64,000 nucleotides of DNA. Source: Diprion similis. Taxonomy: Eukaryota > Arthropoda > Insecta > Hymenoptera > Diprionidae. This document shows, piece by piece, positions 14,201 through 28,650 of this stretch. Each line of letters starts with the position of its first letter. Positions within the stretch are counted from its first letter, which is position 1. The translations under genes and the position numbers were made by a program. The notes beneath the pieces are model-generated. The model saw only the letters and a list, made by a program, of their open reading frames with translations. It did not search any database and had not been told where the DNA came from. Location: NCBI RefSeq assembly GCF_021155765.1, contig NC_060106.1:20114031-20178030 (forward strand). Direction: 5' to 3'.

Positions 14201-16664
14201 ACTCAAAAAACACATGAAAAAGAGCGTAGGACCAACAGCAGAGAAATGACGACGAAAATAAGCAGTTTTTCGCTCGTCACTTTTCAGGCGTTGCTCGCAG
14301 CGCATTGGGACTGCGTCCAATCGATTTCTCTCGCAAAATTACGTCGGAATAGTGCCTTAACGAATTGATTGCTGCACTTTTCGGAATGGTCGAAATTTTC
14401 GCCAAAAATGCAAAGGGGTTAGCCTTAGTTTTTTCGTCATTTCCAGGGCCGAAAATTTTTCGTCTCGGAATCGATTTGTATCACCCTTGCCGGACTAATT
14501 GGACCCCCAGGAACTCAAAAAACACATGAAAAAGAGCGTAGGACCTACAGCAGAGAAATGACGACGAAAATAAGCAGTTTTTCGCTCGTAACTTTTCAGG
14601 CGTTGCTCGCAGCGCATTGGGACTGCGTCCAATCGATTTCTCACGCAAAATTACGTCGGAATAGTGCCTTGACGAATTAATTGCTGCACTTTTCGGAATG
14701 GTCGAAATTTTCGCCAAAAATGCAAAGGGGTTAGCCTCAGTTTTTTCGTCATTTCCGGGGCCGAAAATTTTTCGTCTCGGAATCGATTTGTATGACCCTT
14801 CCTGGACTAATTGGACCCCCAGGAACTTGAAAAACTCATGAAAAAGAGCGTAGGACCAACAGCAGAGAAATTACGACGAAAATAAGCAGTTTTTCGCTTG
14901 TAACTTTTCAGGCGTTGCTCGCAGCGCATTGGGACTGCGTTTAATCAATTTCTCTCGCAAAATTACGTCGGAATAGTGCCTTAACGAATTAATTGCAGCA
15001 CTTTCCGGAATCGTTGAAATTTTCGCCAAAAATGCAAAGGGGTTAGCCTTAGTTTTTTCGTCATTTCCGGGGCCGAAAATTTTTCGTCTCGGAATCGATT
15101 TGTATGACCCTTGCCGGACTAATTGGACCCCCAGGAACTCAAAAAACACATGAAAAAGAGCGTAGGACCAACAGCAGAGAAATGACGACGAAAATGAGCA
15201 GTTTTTCGCTCGTAACTTTTCAGGCGTTGCTCGCAGCGCATTGAGACTGCGTTCAATCGATTTCTCACGCAAAATTACGTCGGAATAGTGCCTTCACGAA
15301 TTAATTGCTGCACTTTTCGGAATGGTCGAAATTTTCGCCAAAAATGCAAAGGGGTTAGCCTTAGTTTTTTCGTCATTTCCGGGGCCGAAAATTTTTCGTC
15401 TCGGAATCGATTTGTATGACCCTTCCTGGACTAATTGGACCCCCAGGAACTTAAAAAACTCATGAAAAAGAGCGTAGGACCAACAGCAGAGAAATTACGA
15501 CGAAAATAAGCAGTTTTTCGCTCGTAAATTTTCAGGCGTTGCTCGCAGCGCATTGAGACTGCGTTCAATCGATTTCTCACGCAAAATTACGTCGGAATAG
15601 TGCCTTAACGAATTAATTGCTGCACTTTTCGGAATGGTCGAAATTTTCGCCAAAAATGCAAAGGGGTTAGCCTTAGTTTTTTCGTCATTTCCGGGGCCGA
15701 AAATTTTTCGTCTCGGAATCGATTTGTATGACCCTTCCTGGACTAATTGGACCCCCAGGAACTTAAAAAACTCATGAAAAAGAGCGTAGGACCAACAGCA
15801 GAGAAATTACGACGAAAATAAGCAGTTTTTCGCTTGTAACTTTTCAGGCGTTGCTCGCAGCGCATTGAGACTGCGTTTAATCAATTTCTCTCGCAAAATT
15901 ACGTCGGAATAGTGCCTTAACGAATTAATTGCAGCACTTTTCGGAATCGTTGAAATTTTCGCCAAAAATGCAAAGGGGTTAGCTTTAGTTTTTTCGTCAT
16001 TTCCGGAGCCGAAAATTTTTCGGCTCGGAATCGATTCGTATTACCCTTTCTGGACTAATTGGACCCCCAGGAACTCAAAAAACACATGAAAAAGAGCGTA
16101 GGACCAACAGCAGAGAAATTACGACGAAAATAAGCAGTTTTTCGCTTGTAACTTTTCAGGCGTTGCTCGCAGCGCATTGAGACTGCGTTTAATCAATTTC
16201 TCTCGCAAAATTACGTCGGAATAGTGCCTTAACGAATTAATTGCAGCACTTTTCGGAATCGTTGAAATTTTCGCCAAAAATGCAAAGGGGTTAGCCTTAG
16301 TTTTTTCGTCATTTCCGGGGCCGAAAGATTTTCGTCTCGGAATCGATTTGTATGACCCTTCCTAGACTAATTGGACCCCCAGGAACTCAAAAAACACATG
16401 AAAAAGAGCGTAGGACCAACAGCAGAGAAATGACGACGAAAATAAGCAGTTTTTCGCTCGTAACTTTTCAGGCGTTGCTCGCAGCGCATTGGGACTGCGT
16501 CCAATCGATTTCTCTCGCAAAATTACGTCGGAATAGTGCCTTAACGAATTGATTGCTGCACTTTTCGGAATGGTCGAAATTTTCGCCAAAAATGCAAAGG
16601 GGTTAGCCTTAGTTTTTTCGTCATTTCCAGGGCCGAAAATTTTTCGTCTCGGAATCGATTTGTA
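8242..16664. repeat. Higher-order repeat block B (27 monomers, 8,423 bp)
   Basis: This block repeats block A variant by variant, including the same one-T deletion at 11934-11938 (8,111 bp after the block A copy). It carries one extra monomer between about 13,866 and 14,480. As a result, markers after that point are offset by 8,423 instead of 8,111 bp (6294 to 14717, 6448 to 14871). The block length is 27 x 312 minus one base. Confidence 0.88.
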
Positions 16665-19600
16665 TCACCCTTGCCGGACTAATTGGACCCCCAGGAACTC
16701 AAAAAACACATGAAAAAGAGCGTAGGACCTACAGCAGAGAAATGACGACGAAAATAAGCAGTTTTTCGCTCGTAACTTTTCAGGCGTTGCTCGCAGCGCA
16801 TTGGGACTGCGTCCAATCGATTTCTCTCGCAAAATTACGTCGGAATAGTGCCTTAACGAATTAATTGCTGCACTTTTCGGAATGGTCGGAATTTTCGCCA
16901 AAAATGCAAAGGGGTTAGCCTTAGTTTTTTCGTCATTTCCGGGGCCGAAAATTTTTCGTTTCGGAATCGATTTGTATGACCCTTCCCGGACTAATTGGAC
17001 CCCCAGGAACTCAAAAAACTCATGAAAAAGAGCGTAGGACCAACAGCAGAGAAATGACGACGAAAATAAGCAGTTTTTCGCTCGTAACTTTTCAGGCGTT
17101 GCTCGCAGCGCATTGGGACTGCGTCCAATCGATTTCTCTCGCAAAATTACGTCGGAATAGTGCCTTAACGAATTAATTGCTGCACTTTTCGGAATGGTCG
17201 AAATTTTCGCCAAAAATGCAAAGGGGTTAGCCTTAGTTTTTTCGTCATTTCCGGAGCCGAAAATTTTTCGTCTCGGAATCGATTCGTATGACCCTTTCTG
17301 GACTAATTGGACCCCCAGGAACTCAAAAAACTCATGAAAAAGAGCGTAGGACCAACAGCAGAGAAATGACGACGAAAATAAGCAGTTTTTCGCTCGTAAC
17401 TTTTCAGGCGTTGCTCGCAGCGCATTGGGACTGCGTCCAATCGATTTCTCTCGCAAAATTACGTCGGAATAGTGCCTTAACGAATTGATTGCTGCACTTT
17501 TCGGAATGGTCGAAATTTTCGCCAAAAATGCAAAGGGGTTAGCCTTAGTTTTTTCGTCATTTCCAGGGCCGAAAATTTTTCGTCTCGGAATCGATTTGTA
17601 TGACCCTTTCCGGACTAATTGGACCCCCAGGAACTCAAAAAACTCATGAAAAAGAGCGTAGGACCAACAGCAGAGAAATGACGACGAAAATAAGCAGTTT
17701 TTCGCTCGTAACTTTTCAGGCGTTGCTCGCAGCGCATTGGAACTGCGTCCAATCGATTTCTCTCGCAAAATTACGTCGGAATAGTGCCTCAACGAATTAA
17801 TTGCAGCACTTTTCGGAATGGTCGAAATTTTCGCCAAAAATGCAAAGGGGTTAGCCTTAGTTTTTTCGTCATTTCCAGGGCCGAAAATTTTTCGTCTCGG
17901 AATCGATTTGTATCACCCTTGCCGGACTAATTGGACCCCCAGGAACTCAAAAAACACATGAAAAAGAGCGTAGGACCTACAGCAGAGAAATGACGACGAA
18001 AATAAGCAATTTTTCGCTCGTAACTTTTCAGGCGTTGCTCGCAGCGCATTGGGACTGCGTTCAATCGATTTCTCTCGCAAAATTACGTCGGAATAGTGCC
18101 TTAACGAATTAATTGCTGCACTTTCCGGAATGGTCGAAATTTTCGCCAAAAATGCAAAGGGGTTAGCCTTAGTTTTTTCGTCATTTCCGAGGCCGAAAAT
18201 TTTTCGTCTCGGAATCGATTTGTATGACCCTTCCTGGACTAATTGGACCCCCAGAAACTCAAAAAACTCATGAAAAAGAGCGTAGGACCAACAGCAGAGA
18301 AATTACGACGAAAATAAGCAGTTTTTCGCTTGTAACTTTTCAGGCGTTGCTCGCAGCGCATTGGGACTGCGTTTAATCAATTTCTCTCGCAAAATTACGT
18401 CGGAATAGTGCCTTAACGAATTAATTGCAGCACTTTTCGAAATCGTTGAAATTTTCGCCAAAAATGCAAAGGGGTTAGCTTTAGTTTTTTCGTCATTTCC
18501 GGAGCCGAAAATTTTTCGGCTCGGAATCGATTCGTATGACCCTTGCCGGACTAATTGGACCCCCAGGAACTCAAAAAACACATGAAAAAGAGCGTAGGAC
18601 CAACAGCAGAGAAATGACGACGAAAATAAGCAGTTTTTCGCTCGTGACTTTTCAGGCGTTGCTCGCAGCGCATTGGGACTGCGTCCAATCGATTTCTCTC
18701 GCAAAATTACGTCGGAATGGTGCCTTAACGAAATAATTGCTGCACTTTTCGGAATGGTCGAAATTTCCGCCAAAAATGCAAAGGGGTTAGCCTTAGTTTT
18801 TTCGTCATTTCCGGAGCCGTAAATTTTTCGTCTCGGAATCGATTTGTATGACCCTTCCTGGACTAATTGGACCCCCAGGAACTCAAAAAACTCATGAAAA
18901 AGAGCATAGGACCAACAGCAGAGAAATGACGACGAAAATAAGCAGTTTTTCGCTCGTAACTTTTCAGGCGTTGCTTGCAGCGCATTGGGACTGCGTCCAA
19001 TCGATTTCTCTCGCAAAATTACGTCGGAATAGTGCCTTAACGAATTAATTGCTGCACTTTTCGGAATGGTCGAAATTTTCGCCAAAAATGCAAAGGGGTT
19101 AGCTTTAGTTTTTTCGTCATTTCCGGAGCCGAAAATTTTTCGTCTCGGAATCGATTCGTATGACCCTTTCTGGACTAATTGGACCCCCAGGAACTCAAAA
19201 AACTCATGAAAAAGAGCGTAGGACCAACAGCAGAGAAATGACGACGAAAATAAGCAGTTTTTCGCTCGTAACTTTTCAGGCGTTGCTCGCAGCGCATTGG
19301 GACTGCGTCCAATCGATTTCTCTCGCAAAATTACGTCGGAATAGTGCCTTAACGAATTGATTGCTGCACTTTTCGGAATGGTCGAAATTTTCGCCAAAAA
19401 TGCAAAGGGGTTAGCCTTAGTTTTTTCGTCATTTCCAGGGCCGAAAATTTTTCGTCTCGGAATCGATTTGTATGACCCTTTCCGGACTAATTGGACCCCC
19501 AGGAACTCAAAAAACTCATGAAAAAGAGCGTAGGACCAACAGCAGAGAAATGACGACGAAAATAAGCAGTTTTTCGCTCGTAACTTTTCAGGCGTTGCTC

Positions 19601-22600
19601 GCAGCGCATTGGAACTGCGTCCAATCGATTTCTCTCGCAAAATTACGTCGGAATAGTGCCTCAACGAATTAATTGCAGCACTTTTCGGAATGGTCGAAAT
19701 TTTCGCCAAAAATGCAAAGGGGTTAGCCTTAGTTTTTTCGTCATTTCCAGGGCCGAAAATTTTTCGTCTCGGAATCGATTTGTATCACCCTTGCCGGACT
19801 AATTGGACCCCCAGGAACTCAAAAAACACATGAAAAAGAGCGTAGGACCTACAGCAGAGAAATGACGACGAAAATAAGCAATTTTTCGCTCGTAACTTTT
19901 CAGGCGTTGCTCGCAGCGCATTGGGACTGCGTTCAATCGATTTCTCTCGCAAAATTACGTCGGAATAGTGCCTTAACGAATTAATTGCTGCACTTTTCGG
20001 AATGGTCGAAATTTTCGCCAAAAATGCAAAGGGGTTAGCCTTAGTTTTTTCGTCATTTCCGGGGCCGAAAATTTTTCGTCTCGGAATCGATTTGTATGAC
20101 CCTTCCTGGACTAATTGGACCCCCAGAAACTCAAAAAACTCATGAAAAAGAGCGTAGGACCAACAGCAGAGAAATTACGACGAAAATAAGCAGTTTTTCG
20201 CTTGTAACTTTTCAGGCGTTGCTCGCAGCGCATTGGGACTGCGTTTAATCAATTTCTCTCGCAAAATTACGTCGGAATAGTGCCTTAACGAATTAATTGC
20301 AGCACTTTTCGAAATCGTTGAAATTTTCGCCAAAAATGCAAAGGGGTTAGCTTTAGTTTTTCGTCATTTCCGGAGCCGAAAATTTTTCGGCTCGGAATCG
20401 ATTCGTATGACCCTTGCCGGACTAATTGGACCCCCAGGAACTCAAAAAACACATGAAAAAGAGCGTAGGACCAACAGCAGAGAAATGACGACGAAAATAA
20501 GCAGTTTTTCGCTCGTGACTTTTCAGGCGTTGCTCGCAGCGCATTGGGACTGCGTCCAATCGATTTCTCTCGCAAAATTACGTCGGAATGGTGCCTTAAC
20601 GAATTAATTGCTGCACTTTTCGGAATGGTCGAAATTTCCGCCAAAAATGCAAAGGGGTTAGCCTTAGTTTTTTCGTCATTTCCGGAGCCGTAAATTTTTC
20701 GTCTCGGAATCGATTTGTATGACCCTTCCTGGACTAATTGGACCCCCAGGAACTCAAAAAACTCATGAAAAAGAGCATAGGACCAACAGCAGAGAAATGA
20801 CGACGAAAATAAGCAGTTTTTCGCTCGTAACTTTTCAGGCGTTGCTTGCAGCGCATTGGGACTGCGTCCAATCGATTTCTCTCGCAAAATTACGTCGGAA
20901 TAGTGCCCTAACGAATTGATTGCTGCACTTTTCGGAATGGTCGAAATTTTCGCCAAAAATGCAAAGGGGTTATCCTTAGTTTTTTCGTCATTTCCAGGGC
21001 CGAAAATTTTTCGTCTCGGAATCGATTTGTATGACCCTTCCCGGACTAATTGGACCCCCAGAAACTCAAGAAACACATGAAAAAGAGCGTAGGACCAACA
21101 GCAGAGAAATTACGACGAAAATAAGCAGTTTTTCGCTTGTAACTTTTCAGGCGTTGCTCGCAGCGCATTGAGACTGCGTTTAATCAATTTCTCTCGCAAA
21201 ATTACGTCGGAATAGTGCCTTAACGAATTAATTGCAGCACTTTTCGGAATCGTTGAAATTTTCGCCAAAAATGCAAAGGGGTTAGCCTTAGTTTTTTCGT
21301 CATTTCCGGGGCCGAAAATTTTTCGTCTCGGAATCGATTTGTATGACCCTTCCTAGACTAATTGGACCCCCAGGAACTCAAAAAACACATGAAAAAGAGC
21401 GTAGGACCAACAGCAGAGAAATGACGACGAAAATGAGCAGTTTTTCGCTCGTAACTTTTCAGGCGTTGCTCGCAGCGCATTGAGACTGCGTTCAATCGAT
21501 TTCTCACGCAAAATTACGTCGGAATAGTGCCTTCACGAATTAATTGCTGCACTTTTCGGAATGGTCGAAATTTTCGCCAAAAATGCAAAGGGGTTAGCCT
21601 TAGTTTTTTCGTCATTTCCGGGGCCGAAAATTTTTCGTCTTGGAATCGATTTGTATGACCCTTCCTGGACTAATTGGACCCCCAGGAACTTAAAAAACTC
21701 ATGAAAAAAAGCGTAGGACCAACAGCAGAGAAATTACGACGAAAATAAGCAGTTTTTCGCTTGTAACTTTTCAGGCGTTGCTCGCAGCGCATTGAGACTG
21801 CGTTTAATCAATTTCTCTCGCAAAATTACGTCGGAATAGTGCCTTAACGAATTAATTGCAGCACTTTTCGGAATCGTTGAAATTTTCGCCAAAAATGCAA
21901 AGGGGTTAGCTTTAGTTTTTTCGTCATTTCCGGAGCCGAAAATTTTTCGGCTCGGAATCGATTCGTATTACCCTTTCTGGACTAATTGGACCCCCAGGAA
22001 CTCAAAAAACACATGAAAAAGAGCGTAGGACCAACAGCAGAGAAATTACGACGAAAATAAGCAGTTTTTCGCTTGTAACTTTTCAGGCGTTGCTCGCAGC
22101 GCATTGAGACTGCGTTTAATCAATTTCTCTCGCAAAATTACGTCGGAATAGTGCCTTAACGAATTAATTGCAGCACTTTTCGGAATCGTTGAAATTTTCG
22201 CCAAAAATGCAAAGGGGTTAGCCTTAGTTTTTTCGTCATTTCCGGGGCCGAAAATTTTTCGTCTCGGAATCGATTTGTATGACCCTTCCTAGACTAATTG
22301 GACCCCCAGGAACTCAAAAAACACATGAAAAAGAGCGTAGGACCAACAGCAGAGAAATGACGACGAAAATAAGCAGTTTTTCGCTCGTAACTTTTCAGGC
22401 GTTGCTCGCAGCGCATTGGGACTGCGTTTAATCAATTTCTCTCGCAAAATTACGTCGGGATAGTGCCTTAACGAATCAATTGCAGCACTTTCCGGAATCG
22501 TCGAAATTTTCGCCAAAAATGCAAAGGGGTTAGCCTTAGTTTTTTCGTCATTTCCGGGGCCGAAAATTTTTCGTCTCGGAATCGATTTGTATGACCCTTG

Positions 22601-22903
22601 CCGGACTAATTGGACCCCCAGGAACTCAAAAAACACATGAAAAAGAGCGTAGGACCAACAGCAGAGAAATGACGACGAAAATAAGCAGTTTTTCGCTCGT
22701 CACTTTTCAGGCGTTGCTCGCAGCGCATTGGGACTGCGTCCAATCGATTTCTCTCGCAAAATTACGTCGGAATAGTGCCTTAACGAATTGATTGCTGCAC
22801 TTTTCGGAATGGTCGAAATTTTCGCCAAAAATGCAAAGGGGTTAGCCTTAGTTTTTTCGTCATTTCCAGGGCCGAAAATTTTTCGTCTCGGAATCGATTT
22901 GTA
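16665..22903. repeat. Higher-order repeat block C (partial, about 20 monomers)
   Basis: The third copy of the block restarts at 16665 and follows block B at an offset of 8,423 bp, with the one-T deletion at 20357-20361. It keeps this order up to about 22,900 and then changes into the seven-monomer repeat instead of completing the 27-monomer series. The marker at 22289 equals that at 13866 plus 8,423. Confidence 0.85.
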
Positions 22904-25900
22904 TCACCCTTGCCGGACTAATTGGACCCCCAGGAACTCAAAAAACACATGAAAAAGAGCGTAGGACCTACAGCAGAGAAATGACGACGAAAATAAGCAG
23001 TTTTTCGCTCGTAACTTTTCAGGCGTTGCTCGCAGCGCATTGGGACTGCGTCCAATCGATTTCTCTCGCAAAATTACGTCGGAATAGTGCCTTAACGAAT
23101 TAATTGCTGCACTTTTCGGAATGGTCGAAATTTTCGCCAAAAATGCAAAGGGGTTAGCCTTAGTTTTTTCGTTATTTCCGGGGCCGAAAATTTTTCGTTT
23201 CGGAATCGATTTGTATGACCCTTCCCGGACTAATTGGACCCCCAGGAACTCAAAAAACTCATGAAAAAGAGCGTAGGACCAACAGCAGAGAAATGACGAC
23301 GAAAATAAGCAGTTTTTCGCTCGTAACTTTTCAGGCGTTGCTCGCAGCGCATTGGGACTGCGTCCAATCGATTTCTCTCGCAAAATTACGTCGGAATAGT
23401 GCCTTAACGAATTAATTGCTGCACTTTTCGGAATGGTCGAAATTTTCGCCAAAAATGCAAAGGGGTTAGCCTTAGTTTTTTCGTCATTTCCGGGGCCGAA
23501 AATTTTTCGTCTCGGAATCGATTTGTATGACCTTTCCTAGACTAATTGGACCCCCAGGAACTCAAAAAACACATGAAAAAGAGCGTAGGACCAACAGCAG
23601 AGAAATGACGACGAAAATAAGCAGTTTTTCGCTCGTAACTTTTCAGGCGTTGCTCGCAGCGCATTGGGACTGCGTTTAATCGATTTCTCACGCAAAATTA
23701 CGTCGGAATAGTGCCTTAACGAATTAATTGCTGCACTTTTCGGAATGGTCGAAATTTTCGCCAAAAATGCAAAGGGGTTAGCCTTAGTTTTTTCGTCATT
23801 TCCAGGGCCGAAAATTTTTCGTCTCGGAATCGATTTGTATGACCCTTCCTGGACTAATTGGACCCCCAGGAACTTAAAAAACTCATGAACAAGAGCGTAG
23901 GACCAACAGCAGAGAAATGACGACGAAAATAAGCAGTTTTTCGCTCGTAACTTTTCAGGCGTTGCTCGCAGCACATTGGGACTGCGTCCAATGGATTTCT
24001 CTCGCAAAATTACGTCGGAATAGTGCCTTAACAAATTAATTGCAGCACTTTTCGGAATCGTCGAAATTTTCGCCAAAAATGCAAAGGGGTTAGCCTTAGT
24101 TTTTTCGTCATTTCCGGGGCCGAAAATTTTTCGTCTCGGAATCGATTTGTATGACCCTTGCCGGACTAATTGGACCCCCAGGAACTCAAAAAACACATGA
24201 AAAAGAGCGTAGGACCAACAGCAGAGAAATGACGACGAAAATAAGCAGTTTTTCGCTCGTAACTTTTCAGGCGTTGCTCACAGCGCATTGAGACTGTGTT
24301 TAATCAATTTCTCTCGCAAAATTACGTCGGAATAGTGCCTTAACGAATTAATTGCAGCACTTTTCGGAATCGTTGAAATTTTCGCCAAAAATGCAAAGGG
24401 GTTAGCCTTAGTTTTTTCGTCATTTCCGGGGCCGAAAATTTTTCGTCTCGGAATCGATTTGTATGACCCTTCCTAGACTAATTGGACCCCCAGGAACTCA
24501 AAAAACACATGAAAAAGAGCGTAGGACCAACAGCAGAGAAATGACGACGAAAATAAGCAGTTTTTCGCTCGTAACTTTTCAGGCGTTGCTCGCAGCGCAT
24601 TGGGACTGCGTTTAATCAATTTCTCTCGCAAAATTACGTCGGGATAGTGCCTTAACGAATCAATTGCAGCACTTTCCGGAATCGTCGAAATTTTCGCCAA
24701 AAATGCAAAGGGGTTAGCCTTAGTTTTTTCGTCATTTCCGGGGCCGAAAATTTTTCGTCTCGGAATCGATTTGTATGACCCTTGCCGGACTAATTGGACC
24801 CCCAGGAACTCAAAAAACACATGAAAAAGAGCGTAGGACCAACAGCAGAGAAATGACGACGAAAATAAGCAGTTTTTTGCTCGTCACTTTTCAGGCGTTG
24901 CTCGCAGCGCATTGGGACTGCGTCCAATCGATTTCTCTCGCAAAATTACGTCGGAATAGTGCCTTAACGAATTGATTGCTGCACTTTTCGGAATGGTCGA
25001 AATTTTCGCCAAAAATGCAAAGGGGTTAGCCTTAGTTTTTTCGTCATTTCCAGGGCCGAAAATTTTTCGTCTCGGAATCGATTTGTATCACCCTTGCCGG
25101 ACTAATTGGACCCCCAGGAACTCAAAAAACACATGAAAAAGAGCGTAGGACCTACAGCAGAGAAATGACGACGAAAATAAGCAGTTTTTCGCTCGTAACT
25201 TTTCAGGCGTTGCTCGCAGCGCATTGGGACTGCGTCCAATCGATTTCTCTCGCAAAATTACGTCGGAATAGTGCCTTAACGAATTAATTGCTGCACTTTT
25301 CGGAATGGTCGAAATTTTCGCCAAAAATGCAAAGGGGTTAGCCTTAGTTTTTTCGTTATTTCCGGGGCCGAAAATTTTTCGTTTCGGAATCGATTTGTAT
25401 GACCCTTCCCGGACTAATTGGACCCCCAGGAACTCAAAAAACTCATGAAAAAGAGCGTAGGACCAACAGCAGAGAAATGACGACGAAAATAAGCAGTTTT
25501 TCGCTCGTAACTTTTCAGGCGTTGCTCGCAGCGCATTGGGACTGCGTCCAATCGATTTCTCTCGCAAAATTACGTCGGAATAGTGCCTTAACGAATTAAT
25601 TGCTGCACTTTTCGGAATGGTCGAAATTTTCGCCAAAAATGCAAAGGGGTTAGCCTTAGTTTTTTCGTCATTTCCGGGGCCGAAAATTTTTCGTCTCGGA
25701 ATCGATTTGTATGACCTTTCCTAGACTAATTGGACCCCCAGGAACTCAAAAAACACATGAAAAAGAGCGTAGGACCAACAGCAGAGAAATGACGACGAAA
25801 ATAAGCAGTTTTTCGCTCGTAACTTTTCAGGCGTTGCTCGCAGCGCATTGGGACTGCGTTTAATCGATTTCTCACGCAAAATTACGTCGGAATAGTGCCT

Positions 25901-28650
25901 TAACGAATTAATTGCTGCACTTTTCGGAATGGTCGAAATTTTCGCCAAAAATGCAAAGGGGTTAGCCTTAGTTTTTTCGTCATTTCCAGGGCCGAAAATT
26001 TTTCGTCTCGGAATCGATTTGTATGACCCTTCCTGGACTAATTGGACCCCCAGGAACTTAAAAAACTCATGAACAAGAGCGTAGGACCAACAGCAGAGAA
26101 ATGACGACGAAAATAAGCAGTTTTTCGCTCGTAACTTTTCAGGCGTTGCTCGCAGCACATTGGGACTGCGTCCAATGGATTTCTCTCGCAAAATTACGTC
26201 GGAATAGTGCCTTAACAAATTAATTGCAGCACTTTTCGGAATCGTCGAAATTTTCGCCAAAAATGCAAAGGGGTTAGCCTTAGTTTTTTCGTCATTTCCG
26301 GGGCCGAAAATTTTTCGTCTCGGAATCGATTTGTATGACCCTTGCCGGACTAATTGGACCCCCAGGAACTCAAAAAACACATGAAAAAGAGCGTAGGACC
26401 AACAGCAGAGAAATGACGACGAAAATAAGCAGTTTTTCGCTCGTAACTTTTCAGGCGTTGCTCACAGCGCATTGAGACTGCGTTTAATCAATTTCTCTCG
26501 CAAAATTACGTCGGAATAGTGCCTTAACGAATTAATTGCAGCACTTTTCGGAATCGTTGAAATTTTCGCCAAAAATGCAAAGGGGTTAGCCTTAGTTTTT
26601 TCGTCATTTCCGGGGCCGAAAATTTTTCGTCTCGGAATCGATTTGTATGACCCTTCCTAGACTAATTGGACCCCCAGGAACTCAAAAAACACATGAAAAA
26701 GAGCGTAGGACCAACAGCAGAGAAATGACGACGAAAATAAGCAGTTTTTCGCTCGTAACTTTTCAGGCGTTGCTCGCAGCGCATTGGGACTGCGTTTAAT
26801 CAATTTCTCTCGCAAAATTACGTCGGGATAGTGCCTTAACGAATCAATTGCAGCACTTTCCGGAATCGTCGAAATTTTCGCCAAAAATGCAAAGGGGTTA
26901 GCCTTAGTTTTTTCGTCATTTCCGGGGCCGAAAATTTTTCGTCTCGGAATCGATTTGTATGACCCTTGCCGGACTAATTGGACCCCCAGGAACTCAAAAA
27001 ACACATGAAAAAGAGCGTAGGACCAACAGCAGAGAAATGACGACGAAAATAAGCAGTTTTTCGCTCGTCACTTTTCAGGCGTTGCTCGCAGCGCATTGGG
27101 ACTGCGTCCAATCGATTTCTCTCGCAAAATTACGTCGGAATAGTGCCTTAACGAATTGATTGCTGCACTTTTCGGAATGGTCGAAATTTTCGCCAAAAAT
27201 GCAAAGGGGTTAGCCTTAGTTTTTTCGTCATTTCCAGGGCCGAAAATTTTTCGTCTCGGAATCGATTTGTATCACCCTTGCCGGACTAATTGGACCCCCA
27301 GGAACTCAAAAAACACATGAAAAAGAGCGTAGGACCTACAGCAGAGAAATGACGACGAAAATAAGCAGTTTTTCGCTCGTAACTTTTCAGGCGTTGCTCG
27401 CAGCGCATTGGGACTGCGTCCAATCGATTTCTCTCGCAAAATTACGTCGGAATAGTGCCTTAACGAATTAATTGCTGCACTTTTCGGAATGGTCGAAATT
27501 TTCGCCAAAAATGCAAAGGGGTTAGCCTTAGTTTTTTCGTCATTTCCGGGGCCGAAAATTTTTCGTTTCGGAATCGATTTGTATGACCCTTCCCGGACTA
27601 ATTGGACCCCCAGGAACTCAAAAAACTCATGAAAAAGAGCGTAGGACCAACAGCAGAGAAATGACGACGAAAATAAGCAGTTTTTCGCTCGTAACTTTTC
27701 AGGCGTTGCTCGCAGCGCATTGGGACTGCGTCCAATCGATTTCTCTCGCAAAATTACGTCGGAATAGTGCCTTAACGAATTAATTGCTGCACTTTTCGGA
27801 ATGGTCGAAATTTTCGCCAAAAATGCAAAGGGGTTAGCCTTAGTTTTTTCGTCATTTCCGGGGCCGAAAATTTTTCGTCTCGGAATCGATTTGTATGACC
27901 CTTCCTAGACTAATTGGACCCCCAGGAACTCAAAAAACACATGAAAAAGAGCGTAGGACCAACAGCAGAGAAATGACGACGAAAATAAGCAGTTTTTCGC
28001 TCGTAACTTTTCAGGCGTTGCTCGCAGCGCATTGGGACTGCGTTTAATCGATTTCTCACGCAAAATTACGTCGGAATAGTGCCTTAACGAATTAATTGCT
28101 GCACTTTTCGGAATGGTCGAAATTTTCGCCAAAAATGCAAAGGGGTTAGCCTTAGTTTTTTCGTCATTTCCAGGGCCGAAAATTTTTCGTCTCGGAATCG
28201 ATTTGTATGACCCTTCCTGGACTAATTGGACCCCCAGGAACTTAAAAAACTCATGAACAAGAGCGTAGGACCAACAGCAGAGAAATGACGACGAAAATAA
28301 GCAGTTTTTCGCTCGTAACTTTTCAGGCGTTGCTCGCAGCACATTGGGACTGCGTCCAATGGATTTCTCTCGCAAAATTACGTCGGAATAGTGCCTTAAC
28401 AAATTAATTGCAGCACTTTTCGGAATCGTCGAAATTTTCGCCAAAAATGCAAAGGGGTTAGCCTTAGTTTTTTCGTCATTTCCGGGGCCGAAAATTTTTC
28501 GTCTCGGAATCGATTTGTATGACCCTTGCCGGACTAATTGGACCCCCAGGAACTCAAAAAACACATGAAAAAGAGCGTAGGACCAACAGCAGAGAAATGA
28601 CGACGAAAATAAGCAGTTTTTCGCTCGTAACTTTTCAGGCGTTGCTCACA
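22289..28650. repeat. Seven-monomer higher-order repeat (2,184-bp period, about 3 copies)
   Basis: Monomer variants recur every 2,184 bp (7 x 312): the set at 22289, 22904 and 23537 recurs at 24473, 25088 and 25721, and again at 26657, 27272 and 27905. Copies are almost identical. Visible differences are CGTTATTTCC near 23170 and 25354 against CGTCATTTCC near 27538, and a six-T GTTTTTTGC change near 24871. The third copy diverges from the first two after about 28,650. The start overlaps block C because the first monomers are shared. Confidence 0.85.
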
